Of a DNA stretch of 64,000 nucleotides, positions 48,827 to 60,300 are shown piece after piece (position 1 is the stretch's first letter; each line of letters starts with the position of its first letter). A program made the translations under genes and the position numbers. Origin of the DNA: Clavaria fumosa (taxonomy: Eukaryota; Basidiomycota; Agaricomycetes; Agaricales; Clavariaceae); the NCBI GenBank assembly GCA_951802425.1, contig OX637803.1:2232001-2296000 (forward strand), written 5' to 3'. Below the pieces are notes generated by a model, which was not told where the DNA came from, made no database searches, and was given only the letters and a program-made list of their open reading frames with translations.

Positions 48827-51432
48827 ATGCCGCGTGAAATCATCAACCTTCAGGTTCGAAGCTGATCTAAGTCCATCGCGTTGTCAACTGACTCATTGTT
48901 CCAATTTCCGCAGGCTGGACAGGTGAATTCTAGTCTGACAATGTCGATATCTCTTCCCTAATCTTGGCGTTAACAAAGGCAGGCAATCAAATCGGCGAGA
49001 GCTTTTGGAATACGTTGTTAGCTGAACACGGTCTCAACCAATCAGGGGTACGCACTCTTTATCTCAGGTTTTGTTGATACGCTTCGACGTGTCCTTGCCT
49101 CTAGCTTTATCACGGAGGCAATCCTCAACGGCTAGAAAGGGTGGGAGTGTTCATACCTCGTGAGAATAAGTGAAACACAGATCTCTGTGTTACAGGTTGG
49201 CGTATACTTCAACGAAGTCAGCGGTGATGGTCCCACGAAGTATATACCTCGCAGCGTTCAAGTCGATCTTGAAGCCGGCGTCTGCAACCGAGTAAACAAT
49301 TGCGTCTGAAACGTGGATGAGAAGACTTAGATTATGAAACACAGATTCGTAGCAGTTCATTAGGTGCACTTTTCAAGCCCGACACGTTCGTAACGGGACA
49401 GGTTGGAGCGGGGAATAACTGGGGTAAAGGATGTACGTCTGCATTCAGATGTCATGAATTTCTCACATATCGTATTGCTGTCGTACAAGTCTACACGGAA
49501 GGTACATGTCCAGCCCCTCACCGACATGGACCTGTCGCTGACGGATGGCTCAGGAGCGGAGATAGTCGACTCTGTCATGGTAAGTCGAATCTATCCTCTC
49601 GCAGGATCTGTCACGCATTTTTCGCTTGCAGGAGGTCGTGAGGAAGCAGGCGGAGCCCTGCGAAGCACTTCAGGGATTTCAACTAATACACTCGCTGGGT
49701 GGAGGCACTGGGGCCGGCTTCGGGTCCCTGTTGCTGTCAAAACTTCGAGAGGCGAGTCACCATTCACCATCAGATCTTTATCGAAGTGACTTTTCACATA
49801 GGAATACCCGGATCGCATGCTTGCTAGTTTCTCAGTGTTTCCGTCTCCCAAAGTTTATGTCTCTTCCCTTTGCTCTGACAAATGTCTGATTGTTCGTCAA
49901 GGTTTCTGAGACGATTGTGGAACCCTATAATTCGTTACTGTCGATTCACCAACTTGTCGACAACGGAGATCTGACGATCTGTATTGATAACGAAGCCCTG
50001 TACGCCACTTGTGTCAGGGCTTGAGTCAACGCTGAGTGTTCTGTGGACAGCTATGACATTGCAGTACGCACTCTCAAAGTTAAAAGCCCAACGTTTGACG
50101 ACTTGAACGGTGTACCTTTATTTATGTGCATCGCATCATTTACGGTGACTGAGAACTCTCATTCAGTTGATCACCAATGTCATGTGTGGCGTCTCTACTA
50201 GTCTGCGATTTCCGGGACAGCTCAACGGGTGATGACTCATGACTCCGCGAAGTAACGATGACTAATAAGCACTCTGCTAGTGATTTGAGGAAGCTTGGGA
50301 TGAATCTCATTCCCTTCCCCCGTGTAGTGTCCAATTTCTCAACAACGCAGCGATCGCTGACCTTTCCGATCTACAGCTCCATTTCCTCATGCCAAGCTAT
50401 GCCCCCATATTTGATCTAAAAGCGGCATCTTTTGGCCGAATTTCTATTCCAGAGCTGACCGCCGAGTTTGTGTCTCATCCTAGTTAATTCCATGCATGCT
50501 GACAATCAGGCAGCCTTTTCGATCGCAAGAATCTGCTCGTCGCTTGTGATCCCCGATTCGGGTGGGCGTTCAATCGTGCACTTTCTTCTAGCTTTTGACC
50601 GAGGTCTGCCTTAGTCGCTACCTGACCGCTGCAACCATCTTCAGAGGGAAGGTTCCATCACGAGAAGTGAGCGACCTAACATTTCTTGCTCGTTGACGGC
50701 CGATGAGATCAATAGTCAGGCAGAAGTAAGTGCGTGACTTTCACAGACTGGAATTCAAACCCAAATCACTATGATCAGCAAAGCGTCATGGAGATACAAA
50801 GGAAGAATAGCCATCATTTTGTCGAGTCCGCCCAAATCAATTCCTATGCAGTGCAATGTCAGCTGACATTAGACACCAGGTGGATCCCGGATAATGTTTC
50901 TGTTTCCCTCTGCTCCATCCCCCCGGTCGGCATGAGCGTCGTACGTTGATTGGTCCGCGACAAGCCTAAGTTCGTTTTTGACCTGTTTGTTAGGCGGCGA
51001 CTGCCTTGTCGAACTCGACGGCTATTCAAGAAATCTTCAAACGTAACCTAGGCCAGGTCAGTCTCACGAACGTCACCCTACCGCGAATATGTATCTGAGC
51101 AGTCTCGATCAGTTTAAGGCCATGTTCAACCGCAAGGCTTTTGTGCATTGGTACCTTGACGAAGGCATGGATCTGATGGAATTCGCTGAGGCTGAGAGCA
51201 ACACTCGGGATCTGATGTTAGTTGTTCAACCATCTGACAATTCACTCTAATTGCTTTGTCCTGCCACATTGCAGATCCGAGTATCAACAGGCAAGTTCCG
51301 CAGCTTCTGCTCGAAGCTGAAACCCCTCACGTCTTGGCTTGACAGTACCAGGAAGCTACAGCAGAAAACGACGAAGACAACGTGGATGACGAGGAGCATG
51401 AGGTCACCCCCTCTGAATCATTCTCTCAATAA
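48827..51432 (+). CDS. Divergent beta-tubulin paralogue
   Basis: GTP-binding microtubule subunit. About 15-20 small exons splice to [20 protein letters not shown] and [19 protein letters not shown], then [20 protein letters not shown] and [12 protein letters not shown]. The GTP loop is [20 protein letters not shown], followed by [20 protein letters not shown]. Further on are [52 protein letters not shown] and [18 protein letters not shown]. The acidic tail [20 protein letters not shown] ends at 51432. It differs from standard beta-tubulin in two early features. It begins MPREI rather than MREI, and GQAGNQ replaces GQCGNQ, so the usual nucleotide-contact cysteine 12 is alanine. Two introns appear to use GC-AG borders (GCGAGT near 49.75 kb, GCAAGT near 51.30 kb). 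One junction near 49.29-49.36 kb was not resolved in frame, and exon boundaries near 50.72-50.78 kb are unsure. Confidence 0.85.
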
Positions 51433-51592
51433 CAATTGGCTCTTGCTTGTCTCATGAATGGCTTATATCTGACGAGTGGCTCATAAGGAATCACTGTTTT
51501 GGATATACATGGATAATGATCAAACAACTTTTCTTTTGACGCCACGCGATACATATCATCCTGAGCATCTCGAGCAGCAAGCAGCCTCTTGT

Positions 51593-52900
51593 TTATGCCG
51601 CTGGTTCGTGAGCATTTGCGCAATCTGCGATCAACAGAAACGCATTCCCAATGGCAAGGTCGGCTTCACTTGAAGCTCGATTCTCCGTGAAAAAACTCTT
51701 GAACACCAGAGCAGTGGGTTCCAATGCGAACGGTTGATGGGAGGAAGGGCGCGGTAAGGTCGAAAAGGTGCGAACGGCGACTCCTGGTCTTGGGGGACTT
51801 CTGGCGCTCTGCTCTTTGAAAACTGTCCAACACGGCTCTGCAGTGGCGTCCGGAACCGTTCCTGGTTCAATCGGGGCCGAATACTTGATGCCAAGGACGG
51901 GATCTCGTGTCTGGAGACTCGACAGAGACTCAGAGCGCGTTAAACTCTGACGACGAGGAATGCGGGTGGAAGATGGCGCTCGTTCTGGAAAGCACGGAGG
52001 CGAGGTAGCAGCGGCGATACGAGTGCTGGAATACGACCGTTGTTGTCGGAACTCTCCAGGGTGGATCAACGACAATGGAGGTGAACGAGAAAGGGACTGC
52101 GCATGAGGCGAGACCAGCCCGGGGACAGCCATAGCAGACCAGTCCTTACTCAATGGAGAGGGAAGCATGGCGATTGGCGATGGGGAACCTTCGAGGTCGA
52201 CAGGTCTTAGGCACGGGTTTTGAGGTATAGAAACATTTCCTGAGAAATAACAACCGTATGACGCGAATGACAGAGACGCAGATGCAGGGCCTCGTAGGGG
52301 GTCTAAAGGACCAGGTGTGATTGCCCAAGGAGCGATAGGTGAGTGGCCTGAGAGTAGACCAAGCCCTAAACGAGACATTGACGCGACAGGAATGTTTTCA
52401 GGGCTGCTGAGCAAACTTGGCGCATTCAGCGGGAACGAATCTAAGTTCTTTGAATTTTCTGCCGGCTCAGGCCCATCGCTCGGCGTCACTGCGTCCTGTC
52501 GTTGAGGGCAAGATGTGGCAAAGCCTTTCGGCCCACGGAAACGAAGGGACAGGGATCCTCTGCGGCGAGAAGGAGCGTTGGACTTGATTTCCATGCCTTC
52601 GCAGTCAGCCTCATAGCCTGCTTCCTTGTGAACGAAGAGCTGTATAGGCGGCAGAAAAGCTTTGTTGGGGAGACGAGGAGTGGCATTGCTATCTGTTCTA
52701 GAGCCCAGCTCTTGACAGTCTGCGGTCTTATGCACAGTCAAAGGACGAATGGAGGCAGGCTCATTTGAAGGCGACAGAGGGTTGCATTCTGATTGTGAGC
52801 TTGATGGCTCGGAATTTATGTCAAAGATAGAGGAAGGTTCCGACCCAGAGGACGAAGAGGGAAACTGTAGGAACCTGAAGTCGTGATCTAAGCTGATCAT
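51593..52900 (-). CDS. Ser/Pro-rich protein of unknown function
   Basis: A single open exon of about 435 residues from ATG at 52900 (MISLDHDFRFLQFPSSSSG). The composition is rich in Ser, Pro, Ala and Arg throughout, with many SP and RSP-type sites. No domain, signal peptide or membrane helix is visible. Examples are SPIAPWAITPGPLDPLRG and SRSPPLSLIHPGEF. It looks intrinsically disordered and could be a regulatory phosphoprotein; no function is claimed. The open frame is long for random sequence and the start has a plausible context. It converges on the beta-tubulin gene (160 bp apart) and lies about 210 bp downstream of the zinc-finger gene, also on the minus strand. Splicing near the C-terminus cannot be excluded. 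Confidence 0.55.
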   Translation of the reverse strand: MISLDHDFRFLQFPSSSSGSEPSSIFDINSEPSSSQSECNPLSPSNEPASIRPLTVHKTADCQELGSRTDSNATPRLPNKAFLPPIQLFVHKEAGYEADCEGMEIKSNAPSRRRGSLSLRFRGPKGFATSCPQRQDAVTPSDGPEPAENSKNLDSFPLNAPSLLSSPENIPVASMSRLGLGLLSGHSPIAPWAITPGPLDPLRGPASASLSFASYGCYFSGNVSIPQNPCLRPVDLEGSPSPIAMLPSPLSKDWSAMAVPGLVSPHAQSLSRSPPLSLIHPGEFRQQRSYSSTRIAAATSPPCFPERAPSSTRIPRRQSLTRSESLSSLQTRDPVLGIKYSAPIEPGTVPDATAEPCWTVFKEQSARSPPRPGVAVRTFSTLPRPSSHQPFALEPTALVFKSFFTENRASSEADLAIGNAFLLIADCANAHEPAA

Positions 52901-53111
52901 GAAGACTGATGCTCGCAGAGCACATGCGAATATCGAGGAACAGAGAGCACAATTAAATTATCATGATTGCCATAGATCTATCCGAGCATAGGTCGAGTTT
53001 CAAACGCGACTTGGTCTGTAAAGCATAAACTAGCATACCGGTTCATATCAGAATTCCTTCGGCGACTCATCCGCTCCGCTGCATTTCCCGTATTATTGGC
53101 AGTGTCAAGGC

Positions 53112-54414
53112 CTACGCAATGGACCTCCTGGACGACCTCCTCTGGGACTTGCGGACTTGCGGCTGAAGCTTCGACATGGGTCCCAAACCCTTGAACCTCC
53201 AAGCCCTCCTCGCAGTCAAACGTCCGTTCTTCGAGGCAGCCGCCTCGAGTGCAACGACACCAAGTTCAGGATTTTCCTTTGCAAATTGCACGAGCATGAT
53301 TCGCATGAATTTGGACATCGTTTCGCCCCATTCGGACTCAGGCCCTGCAGCAGAGATGCAGGATGGCTTTCCATCGACCGATTCACCGGCCTCAGGTGTC
53401 TGCAGATGCCTCTTCAAGAAGCAGGCGCGTTTGAAGCTGCGTTTGCAACCCGGGCAGACGAAGCATTGTAAGTAATGCGAGAGGCAATGGCGTTCCATGT
53501 CGACGTTGGTCCGCCTGGCCGCATCACAGCCAGCCACTTCGCAAACGTAAGTACGTTCTCTGAGAACACGATTGCTCGCCGACCTCTGCTTAAAATAGTC
53601 CTGAGCAAAACGAGGGTGCCACCATGAGAAGTAACACACACCTGGGCATGGTTCGGTCGTTGCGACGAAACACGACCGCGTTGCTGGACAGAACGGACAG
53701 CAGTGATGCTCTGATTGTTCTCGGTGCACGTGACGGTCGTCGCCTCCCTCGCGAGCGCTCTCTGGAGCAGATCTTCGAAAAAGTCGTCTCCTGGGAAGGG
53801 AGGCGCCACTGCGTAACCTTCTCCAGGCTGTAACGCAGGAAAAACGTCTTTACTAATTTTAGCCCCAATTCACCACCTGAGTCCACGAACGCACCAGGAT
53901 CATTGAGGAAGAGGTTCCAGTCAATCTCTTCTTGGCTCAACTGAGCATAGGGAAGAGAGATGGGGTCAGGCTGGCTGGGGGTTTGCAATGGGGTGGGAAA
54001 GCGCAAAGGGTCGGGCCCGTCGTAGAAGGGCGCGCTGGAACCCTGCCCTCCCTGGAGCTCGGGCATAACCTGAGCGAAATACTGTGCATGGTGTTTATGA
54101 AATGCACGAGGTCAACTGACGGGGATGTGTGAAAGCTGTTGAAAGGCTTACCAGGGCACTCGATCCCTCCCATGCCATCTCGCCAAGGAAAGACATGCCT
54201 AGCGCCTCGCACATGGAGCTGGAGCCTGTGAGGTGGAAATTGGGAGTGGGAGGCAGCAGACTTGTAGCGGGAGGTATCGTCAATCTTGGCAGCAAGTCTT
54301 GCGACCACATCTGGCCATCGAGTTGCGGGATAGAGGAATCCTGAAGCTGAGCATTGAATATTCAGTGACAGAGAGCGACGACGGTAGACGTACCTTGTAA
54401 GAGTGCTGGTTCAT
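53112..54414 (-). CDS. C2H2 zinc-finger protein, putative transcription factor
   Basis: The tiny first exon MNQHSYK starts at 54414 and joins LQDSSIPQLDGQMWSQDLLP, then FHLTGSSSMCEALGMSFLG. VMPELQGGQGSSAPFYDGPD follows, with acidic EEIDWNLFLNDPGAFVDSG, which resembles an activation region. After two more introns comes DYFKQRSASNRVLRER, then two fingers. The first is YVCEVAGCDAARRTNVDMER with H-C-L-S-H. The second is FVCPGCKRSFKRACFLKRH, a C2H2-like pair with an incomplete last histidine spacing. The protein ends in basic sequence at 53112. An alternative intron (GTTCAAG..CTTCAG near 53.17 kb) would extend the C-terminus to about 52978 in another frame (VPEEVVQEVHCVGLDTANN). DNA target unknown. 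Confidence 0.7.
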
Positions 54415-54854
54415 AGCGCGACAAGGACGCCGAAGGGAGTGGAAGAATTGTTAGCGGAGGAAAACATCTGCGCATTCTTATATACACACACAAAAAGGGT
54501 TCAACCACCCCCTGGATGCCACTCGAACCGAGAGGAAATCCACCGACCGTGATCATTAGCACCATGCTTCAGCCACAGGCGCTTAGCCACCGTGCCCCAT
54601 GAGCCACAGCGATGTGGATGCAAAAAGCCGCGCAACCCGGATCCGCAAGTATTTGTGGCGATTTCTGGTGGAAATATTAGGAGGGGCTGCCGACTTACGA
54701 TTGCAGGTCCATCGTTGGTGAGCATTCTCGTTGGTATGCAGAGAGGTATTCGCAATAGTCCGAGAGAAAATGCTATTGCGTAATTCGAGCAATAAACGTA
54801 CAAGGAGTAAGACTTCATTCCATTTTATCCCGTCTCACTGGGTGACTCCCCAGC
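54415..54854. other. Intergenic, contains a tRNA-like but unpairable segment
   Basis: 440 bp between the zinc-finger start and the cyanase stop. At 54.51-54.60 kb the minus strand has A-box-like TGGCTAAGCGCC and B-box-like GGTTCGAGT, but acceptor and T stems do not pair, so no tRNA is called. Confidence 0.4.
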
Positions 54855-55585
54855 TCACCACCTCGTGTACGGCAAAAATTTGCCACTTGTAAGCCGCATC
54901 AGTGTGGCGGGGGAGACTACACGATGACAACAGACGTACTCAAACGTCAAGACAACACGATCACCTTTGGGATCCTCTTTCTTTGCGACAGTGACCTTGC
55001 AGTCAATCATCGACATGATTCCGTCTCCGAACTATGTAAGAAATGGGATAAGGAGTGATCCATGAAAGGACAGGAGACAACAAGACGCTGACTTTCTCGT
55101 GAATGATCGCCTTTCATGGTGGCAAGGATGATTAGTAGAACTTGGATGGGGATTAGGAATCATACTTTGATGGCATGACCATAGACAAGTACGCTCTAAG
55201 AGAGCACGAACAATTACTCTTTGCCATGGAAGGAGACCCCCGCAACATACCTCATACAATCGGTAGATGACGGGATCGGAAGGCGGGGTAGGCCCCAGGC
55301 CTCGTTCTGGCCACCACTGGTTCCCGAGATCGCCGTACAGATTAAAATAGGGATAATCTATTGCTGCGCAGAGAGCACGCATCTCTTCATGAGTCAATTT
55401 CGCCTACGGTCTCGAGTGAGCGTGGCCAGAAACCAGAGAACCAGATTTAAATTTACCTGGCCGTAGAAAGCAGCCGCAACCCAGACCTCATCATGGCCCA
55501 ATTTTTCACCAATCTGCTGAAACGTAAGGCCTGCCTTAGCCTTGTAATTTAGAAGTTCCTGCGTAGGGAAAGGAGTGCTCGTCAT
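54855..55585 (-). CDS. CYN1: Cyanate hydratase (cyanase)
   Basis: Cyanase (EC 4.2.1.104) converts cyanate and bicarbonate to carbamate, which gives ammonia and CO2. The N-terminal helical domain reads [20 protein letters not shown], then [20 protein letters not shown]. After an intron comes [18 protein letters not shown] and [14 protein letters not shown], which carries the catalytic Arg and Glu. Small exons VLVYGHAIK and AIIHEK follow, then [20 protein letters not shown] with the catalytic Ser. After a last intron, GKFLPYTRW ends at 54855. All three catalytic residues of the family (Arg, Glu, Ser) are present. Length about 165 residues, usual for the family. Its start is only 100 bp from the 3' end of the upstream SDHAF3 gene. 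Confidence 0.93.
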
Positions 55586-55684
55586 GGTGAATTGCGAGAA
55601 AAGATATACATGGTAGTCCTTTATCGCATGCGCAACAATCAGCTTTCATTACGTAAGCCGATACTTGCACAGCCGCAGATAGTG

Positions 55685-56294
55685 TTATGAGCCGAGCTTG
55701 GTGGAAGGCTCGGCAGGTTTCCAAACGTCTTTGGTGGCAGTCATGAGCTCGTACAGTTGGCCCAGCTGTTCCGCCGACATCTAATAGAAGTTAGAAGGCC
55801 AGTACTGTAAATCGACAGTGTTTCGTTCCCAAGAGTGTCAAAAAGTGCGGAACCTTTTCGAATACTGTCGGGTCTAGCTTCTTCCCTGAAAAAATTTGTC
55901 CGTCCGGACCACGCGGAAGCCCGTCGAGATACGCCTTCCATTGGATGAGAAAGCCCATTATATGTGCCGGGTTTGTGACCACACGATGTCTGCGAAACTC
56001 TGCACGAGCGAGTATATGCCGTCCGCAGCACAGCGTCTCGTCAGAAATGATGAGAGACCACCCAAAGAGACTTACCAGCTTTCACATAGCTGTCCCCGAG
56101 AGAACGCATTTCGATAGCTAATGAGCGGTGTGCACGAAGAATCCTGCGGAACAGTCTTGGGCGGCAATTCAACGGTCGGTAATAAACGACGAGTCGCGAT
56201 GCACGCACGGTATGGCGAGGATCAATGTAGTACTCGCCTCGTGGATAAACGGTGGTGGTCTGGATACAGCGAGACGCGCGAGACTAGCGAACAT
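55685..56294 (-). CDS. SDH7: Succinate dehydrogenase assembly factor 3 (LYR/ACN9 family)
   Basis: Mitochondrial matrix LYR-motif protein that assists maturation of the SDH iron-sulphur subunit (yeast Sdh7, human SDHAF3). It starts MFASLARLAVSRPPPF at 56294, an Arg/Ser-rich leader typical of a mitochondrial presequence. After an intron comes LFRRILRAHRSLAIEMRSLG, corresponding to the L-Y/F-R motif, then DSYVKA. A second intron leads to FRRHRVVTNPAHIMGFLIQW, then KAYLDGLPRGPDGQ and GKKLDPTVFEK. The last exon, MSAEQLGQLYELMTATKDVW, ends ..PSTKLGS at 55685. The motif here is LFR rather than LYR. Intact, about 120 residues. Confidence 0.86.
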
Positions 56295-57318
56295 CGCGCA
56301 GCACTGTGGACGGTGGGAACCAAAGATGGAAAGTCGCGTGCCATAACCACCGTCTCCAGCCACATTAACGCGTCTCAGAACAAGGGAAGCACCGTCTTGC
56401 GACGGCAGAGCCCTTGCTTGCACACAAATGAATTCCTCAGAATTGGGCAGAGATGGGAACCAATTCGCTTTGTACTGCCCTTCGGAACTCCGGTAGAGAG
56501 CTGGAAGGCTTTGCAATGCGATCTCAGCAATGACGACCAGGCGGACGAGCAAGATGGACTTCAACGAGCAGGATGTGAGTTATTCACCAACTACTTAAAA
56601 CCACAGTCTCGTTGCCTTGGTGCTGTCATACATGTGCTCGCGCTCGCACCCACTCCTACCTTCTCGTCACCTCTTCCTGATCGTCAACCTCCTAGTCTGC
56701 GAGCGGCTGAGCCAGAAAGCGGCGAGCAGGACGCCTGGTTTGACATTTGGAAGATTGAAGGCCAGGCAGCGGCTCGTGGGGTTGTTCTAACCGTTACGAC
56801 GAATGAAACGGGCTAGTCAGAGAGTTGCTGGCGAAAGAAAATCAATTGTCCGGTTGACGGCCGTCAGAATGTTCTTGTCCTCCCAGCGCAGTGCGGCGCA
56901 CTTGATAAGTGTGTTGAGACCTCAATCCCCACACCGCAACTCCCAAATGTGTTGTTGCGCGGATTCTGATGACTCCGAATCCGAGCCACTCCTCGTCCCT
57001 GTCGCACCCCGTCAGGTCGAACGCGAATACCGCACGTCGCCAACGCAATCGGGTGGCAGCTGCGCATTGCGCCCTCTCAGGAGCATTTTCCAATCGCTGG
57101 CCGCTTGATCGATAGCTTGTACACTCATTTTTCAGTGTGACTGATACTTTCGAGCTGTAATGAACAGGTCAAGGGCGCTGACTAATCGAAAAGATTTCTA
57201 TATATGGCTCGAATTTTCGTCACAGTACAGCAATTGCAGCACAGCTGTTGCAGGTCTCGTTGTCCTTATCTTTGACACTACATTGTCGCTCTTCAACACA
57301 CCTCCTGCGACATACCTC
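56295..57318. other. Intergenic with low-confidence small frames
   Basis: Upstream of SDHAF3 and of the NACHT-ankyrin gene. Besides the small candidate at 56554-56816, overlapping frames at 56.84-57.11 kb on both strands show no family features. A possible alternative upstream Met for the NACHT gene lies at 57160, but family alignment favours 57319. Confidence 0.4.
56554..56816 (+). CDS. Small hypothetical protein (weak)
   Basis: ATG at 56554 encodes MDFNEQD and is followed by a clean GTGAGT donor. A 32-bp intron ending CCACAG joins in frame to SRCLGAVIHVLALAPTPTFS, then an acidic/Trp-containing end (EQDAWFDIWKIEGQAAARG), with TAG at 56816. About 76 residues. The intron is unusually short. 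The second exon has good length but no recognised family. Could be the truncated remnant of a larger gene. Confidence 0.3.
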
Positions 57319-60300
57319 ATGCCTGATACTCAAGAACCACAACTGGCGGATCGCCAGTTTGTCGACATCTGGAAAGCCGCTGTCGACCAGTACCAGTCTG
57401 ACACACGCACTAGTGACGCCACACTTTCGGAGTCGCTCAAGGATGCCAATTCCCCAGACGATGTTCTCGCCTTGATCGATAAGCGTCAGAAGGAATTTGA
57501 AGCATATCGAAAACAGGGAAGGAGGGTACGGAATGCTTTGGAACCCGTTCTTTGTCTCGTACGATCATTCTCGGAGACGGCAGCAACCGTCATCAGCATT
57601 GTGCGCATCCCTACTTGGATAAATTCGTATGTGAACTCACATGTTGCCGACTAGCCATTTCCACCTGCAAAGGCGATATCCGCCGCTGTCATAGTGTTGC
57701 TTCAGGTGTGTCTCTATCTGCTGCTCCAATCAAAATGTTTGTTTATGAAGATCCTCGCTCGATGTAGACGGCCAAGAATGTCAGCTCGAACTACGACTCG
57801 ATTGTCGATATATTCCAGAGTCTCGATAACTTTTTGAACCAAGTCAGAGTTCACCTTGACCACGAAATCTCACGACCAGTGAAGGAGATCATTGTGAAGA
57901 TCCTGGCCCAATTACTGTCGATCATCGGGTTGGCAACAATGTTGATGAGAGAGGGACGCCTGGGTGAGACCGTCGAGTCTGTATTTGCAGTGTTTGCGAT
58001 GTGATTGAATGATCTGTCAGGCCGTTACTTCAAGTCTCTGATTGGCAAAAATACGGATGTTCAGGAGGCAATGGCCAAACTAGAGCGGTTGACAATGCAG
58101 GAAGATCGAATGGTCTCGACCATAACGCTGTCCGTCTCCAACGAGATACTGGGGAAACTGGCAGCAATGATGAGATGTACTTAATGCATTCTTTTTGCAT
58201 CACTGAGACATTCTGACTGTATTGTAGCTGGGCAAGATCAAGCGGAGACTCTAAAGGACATGCTGGACACTATCTCTCATGAAGTGGTGGTTGCCAATGG
58301 TGAGTAGGAGGACTATCATCTGTCATCTGTTTCTATGCTAACGTATTATCAATGTGGCTCAGAACAGCAAGGGGTCAAACTTGATAACATCACGGAGTCC
58401 GTATCAGAGGTCAAGCAGTCCGTGCTGGAAATCAAGGGTTTGCTCCATTTGGCATTTAACTCTTACCCGATATTTGACCTGTCTTTTAGATACTGAACTT
58501 CGCTCGAAGATTTGTGACTGGCTGGCAGCGCCTGACCCATCCTCCAACCATGTCGATGCTCGTAAGATGCATCAGAGTGGAACTGGAGAGTGGATTTTGA
58601 GAAGAGAAGAGTATACAGAGTGGAAAGATATGCCGGGCTCGGTTTTCTGGCTTCATGGAATTCGTACGTCTTTGATCATCAGCCATGGTGCTTGTGGGTT
58701 CTGATCAACCATGCAGCTGGGTGTGGGAAAAGCATTTTATGGTAAACCTGGCTGATGATCAGGGTTGAATTCCCACTGATGATATGCGCAGCTCGACCGT
58801 TATTAAAGATATCCAACATGATTGCTACCCTGACTTCGTTGCAATGGGATATTTTTACTTTGACTTCAAAGACAAAGCAAAGCAGCTGTTCAAGAGTTTC
58901 CTCCGTTCACTGCTCACAAGTCTCTCCCATCAATGCACAACAGTCCCACCTCCCTTAGCTCAGCTTTACTCTCAGAATTTCAATGGTGGCCAGCAGCCAC
59001 ACGAAGATAGCCTTATCTCAACACTCAGAGAAATGCTGCGGCTGTTCAAGCATATTTATATTATTGTCGATGCTCTTGATGAGTGTAGCAGCTTAGGAGA
59101 ACGGGATCAGGTTTTGAGATTTATGAAACATCTTGTGTGTTGGCAGCTTGGCAACGTGCATCTGTGGGTCGCTAGTCGCAGGGAGGCAGACATTGAGGTC
59201 TGTTTCAGGTCTCTGGTTTCCCATGAGGTTGAACTTCGCTCCGAGTCCATCGATCAAGACATCCAGACATATTGGAGACATCAATTGGAGAATGACATGA
59301 GGCTGAAGTGGGTGAATGAGCGGGGTAGAAAGCAAGTTGAAGAAAAGCTAAAGGGATGCGATGGAATGTGAGTATTGCTATATGTTATAGTAGAAACCGA
59401 GCATTGACAATGTTTCAAGGTTCCGGTTGGTTGCATGTCAACTTGAGGAACTGAAGAAATGCAGGCATACCTTGCCTGCACTCAGGAAAATGCTGGAGGG
59501 ATTACCAGAGACACTGGACCAGACCTATGAACGTATATTGTGCAGCATCCATGGGGAAAGTTACAATGATGCCATGAAAATCTTGCAATGGCTTGCTTTC
59601 TCCATGTGTCCAATGTCACTGGAGGAGCTCATTGCAGCACTGGGGGTTAATACTGAGAATGATGATCTGTTTGACCCTGAGGACCAGCTACAAGACCCAC
59701 AAGACATCACAACCATCTGCTCCAGTTTGGTCAATGTCTCTTCATCAGGAAAGCAGGTCCAATTATCACACTTCTCTGTTAAGGAGTATCTGATATCAGA
59801 TCGCATTAAAATGGGTAATGCTTCAAAGTATAGTCTCAACCCAAGTTCTGCCCACCTGTTTATATCAAAGACATGTCTGGCCTACCTGCTGCAGTTCAAT
59901 GATATTGATAGCTTAAATGTCACTACTATCCAATCTTTTCCACTGGCCTTCTATGCTGCCCAGTATTGGGTTAGACATGTGCAATCTGGGAATGCCACTA
60001 GAAATTTGGATGCGCAGTGCCAAATGAGAACTCTTTTTCAGCCAGACAGCACACAATATGTGAATTGGTTGAGGCTTTATGATTTGGACAAACCTTCACA
60101 ATACATTGGGCCAGAGAGGACAAGAAACCTGAAACACCAATCAGACACAATGCTTTCCACTCTTTATTATGCATCACTTGCAGGATTGCAAGGAATAGTG
60201 GAATGGTTGATTGTTGACAAGGGTGCTAATGTCAATGCACAAGGTGGAACATATGGCAATGCCCTTGAGGCTGCATCACACAATGGTCATAATGCAGTTG

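Noticed and set aside
48827..51432. Beta-tubulin pseudogene because of many in-frame stops
   Set aside because: Nearly all stops fall in GT-AG or GC-AG introns. The spliced product is continuous through the GTP loop, core and acidic tail.
54505..54600. Minus-strand tRNA gene (A-box TGGCTAAGCGCC, B-box GGTTCGAGT)
   Set aside because: Neither the acceptor stem nor the T stem pairs, and no anticodon arm forms a five-base stem with T33. Called only tRNA-like.
56842..57108. Overlapping frames on both strands near 57 kb as a small gene
   Set aside because: Neither strand shows a recognisable domain or consistent splice sites.
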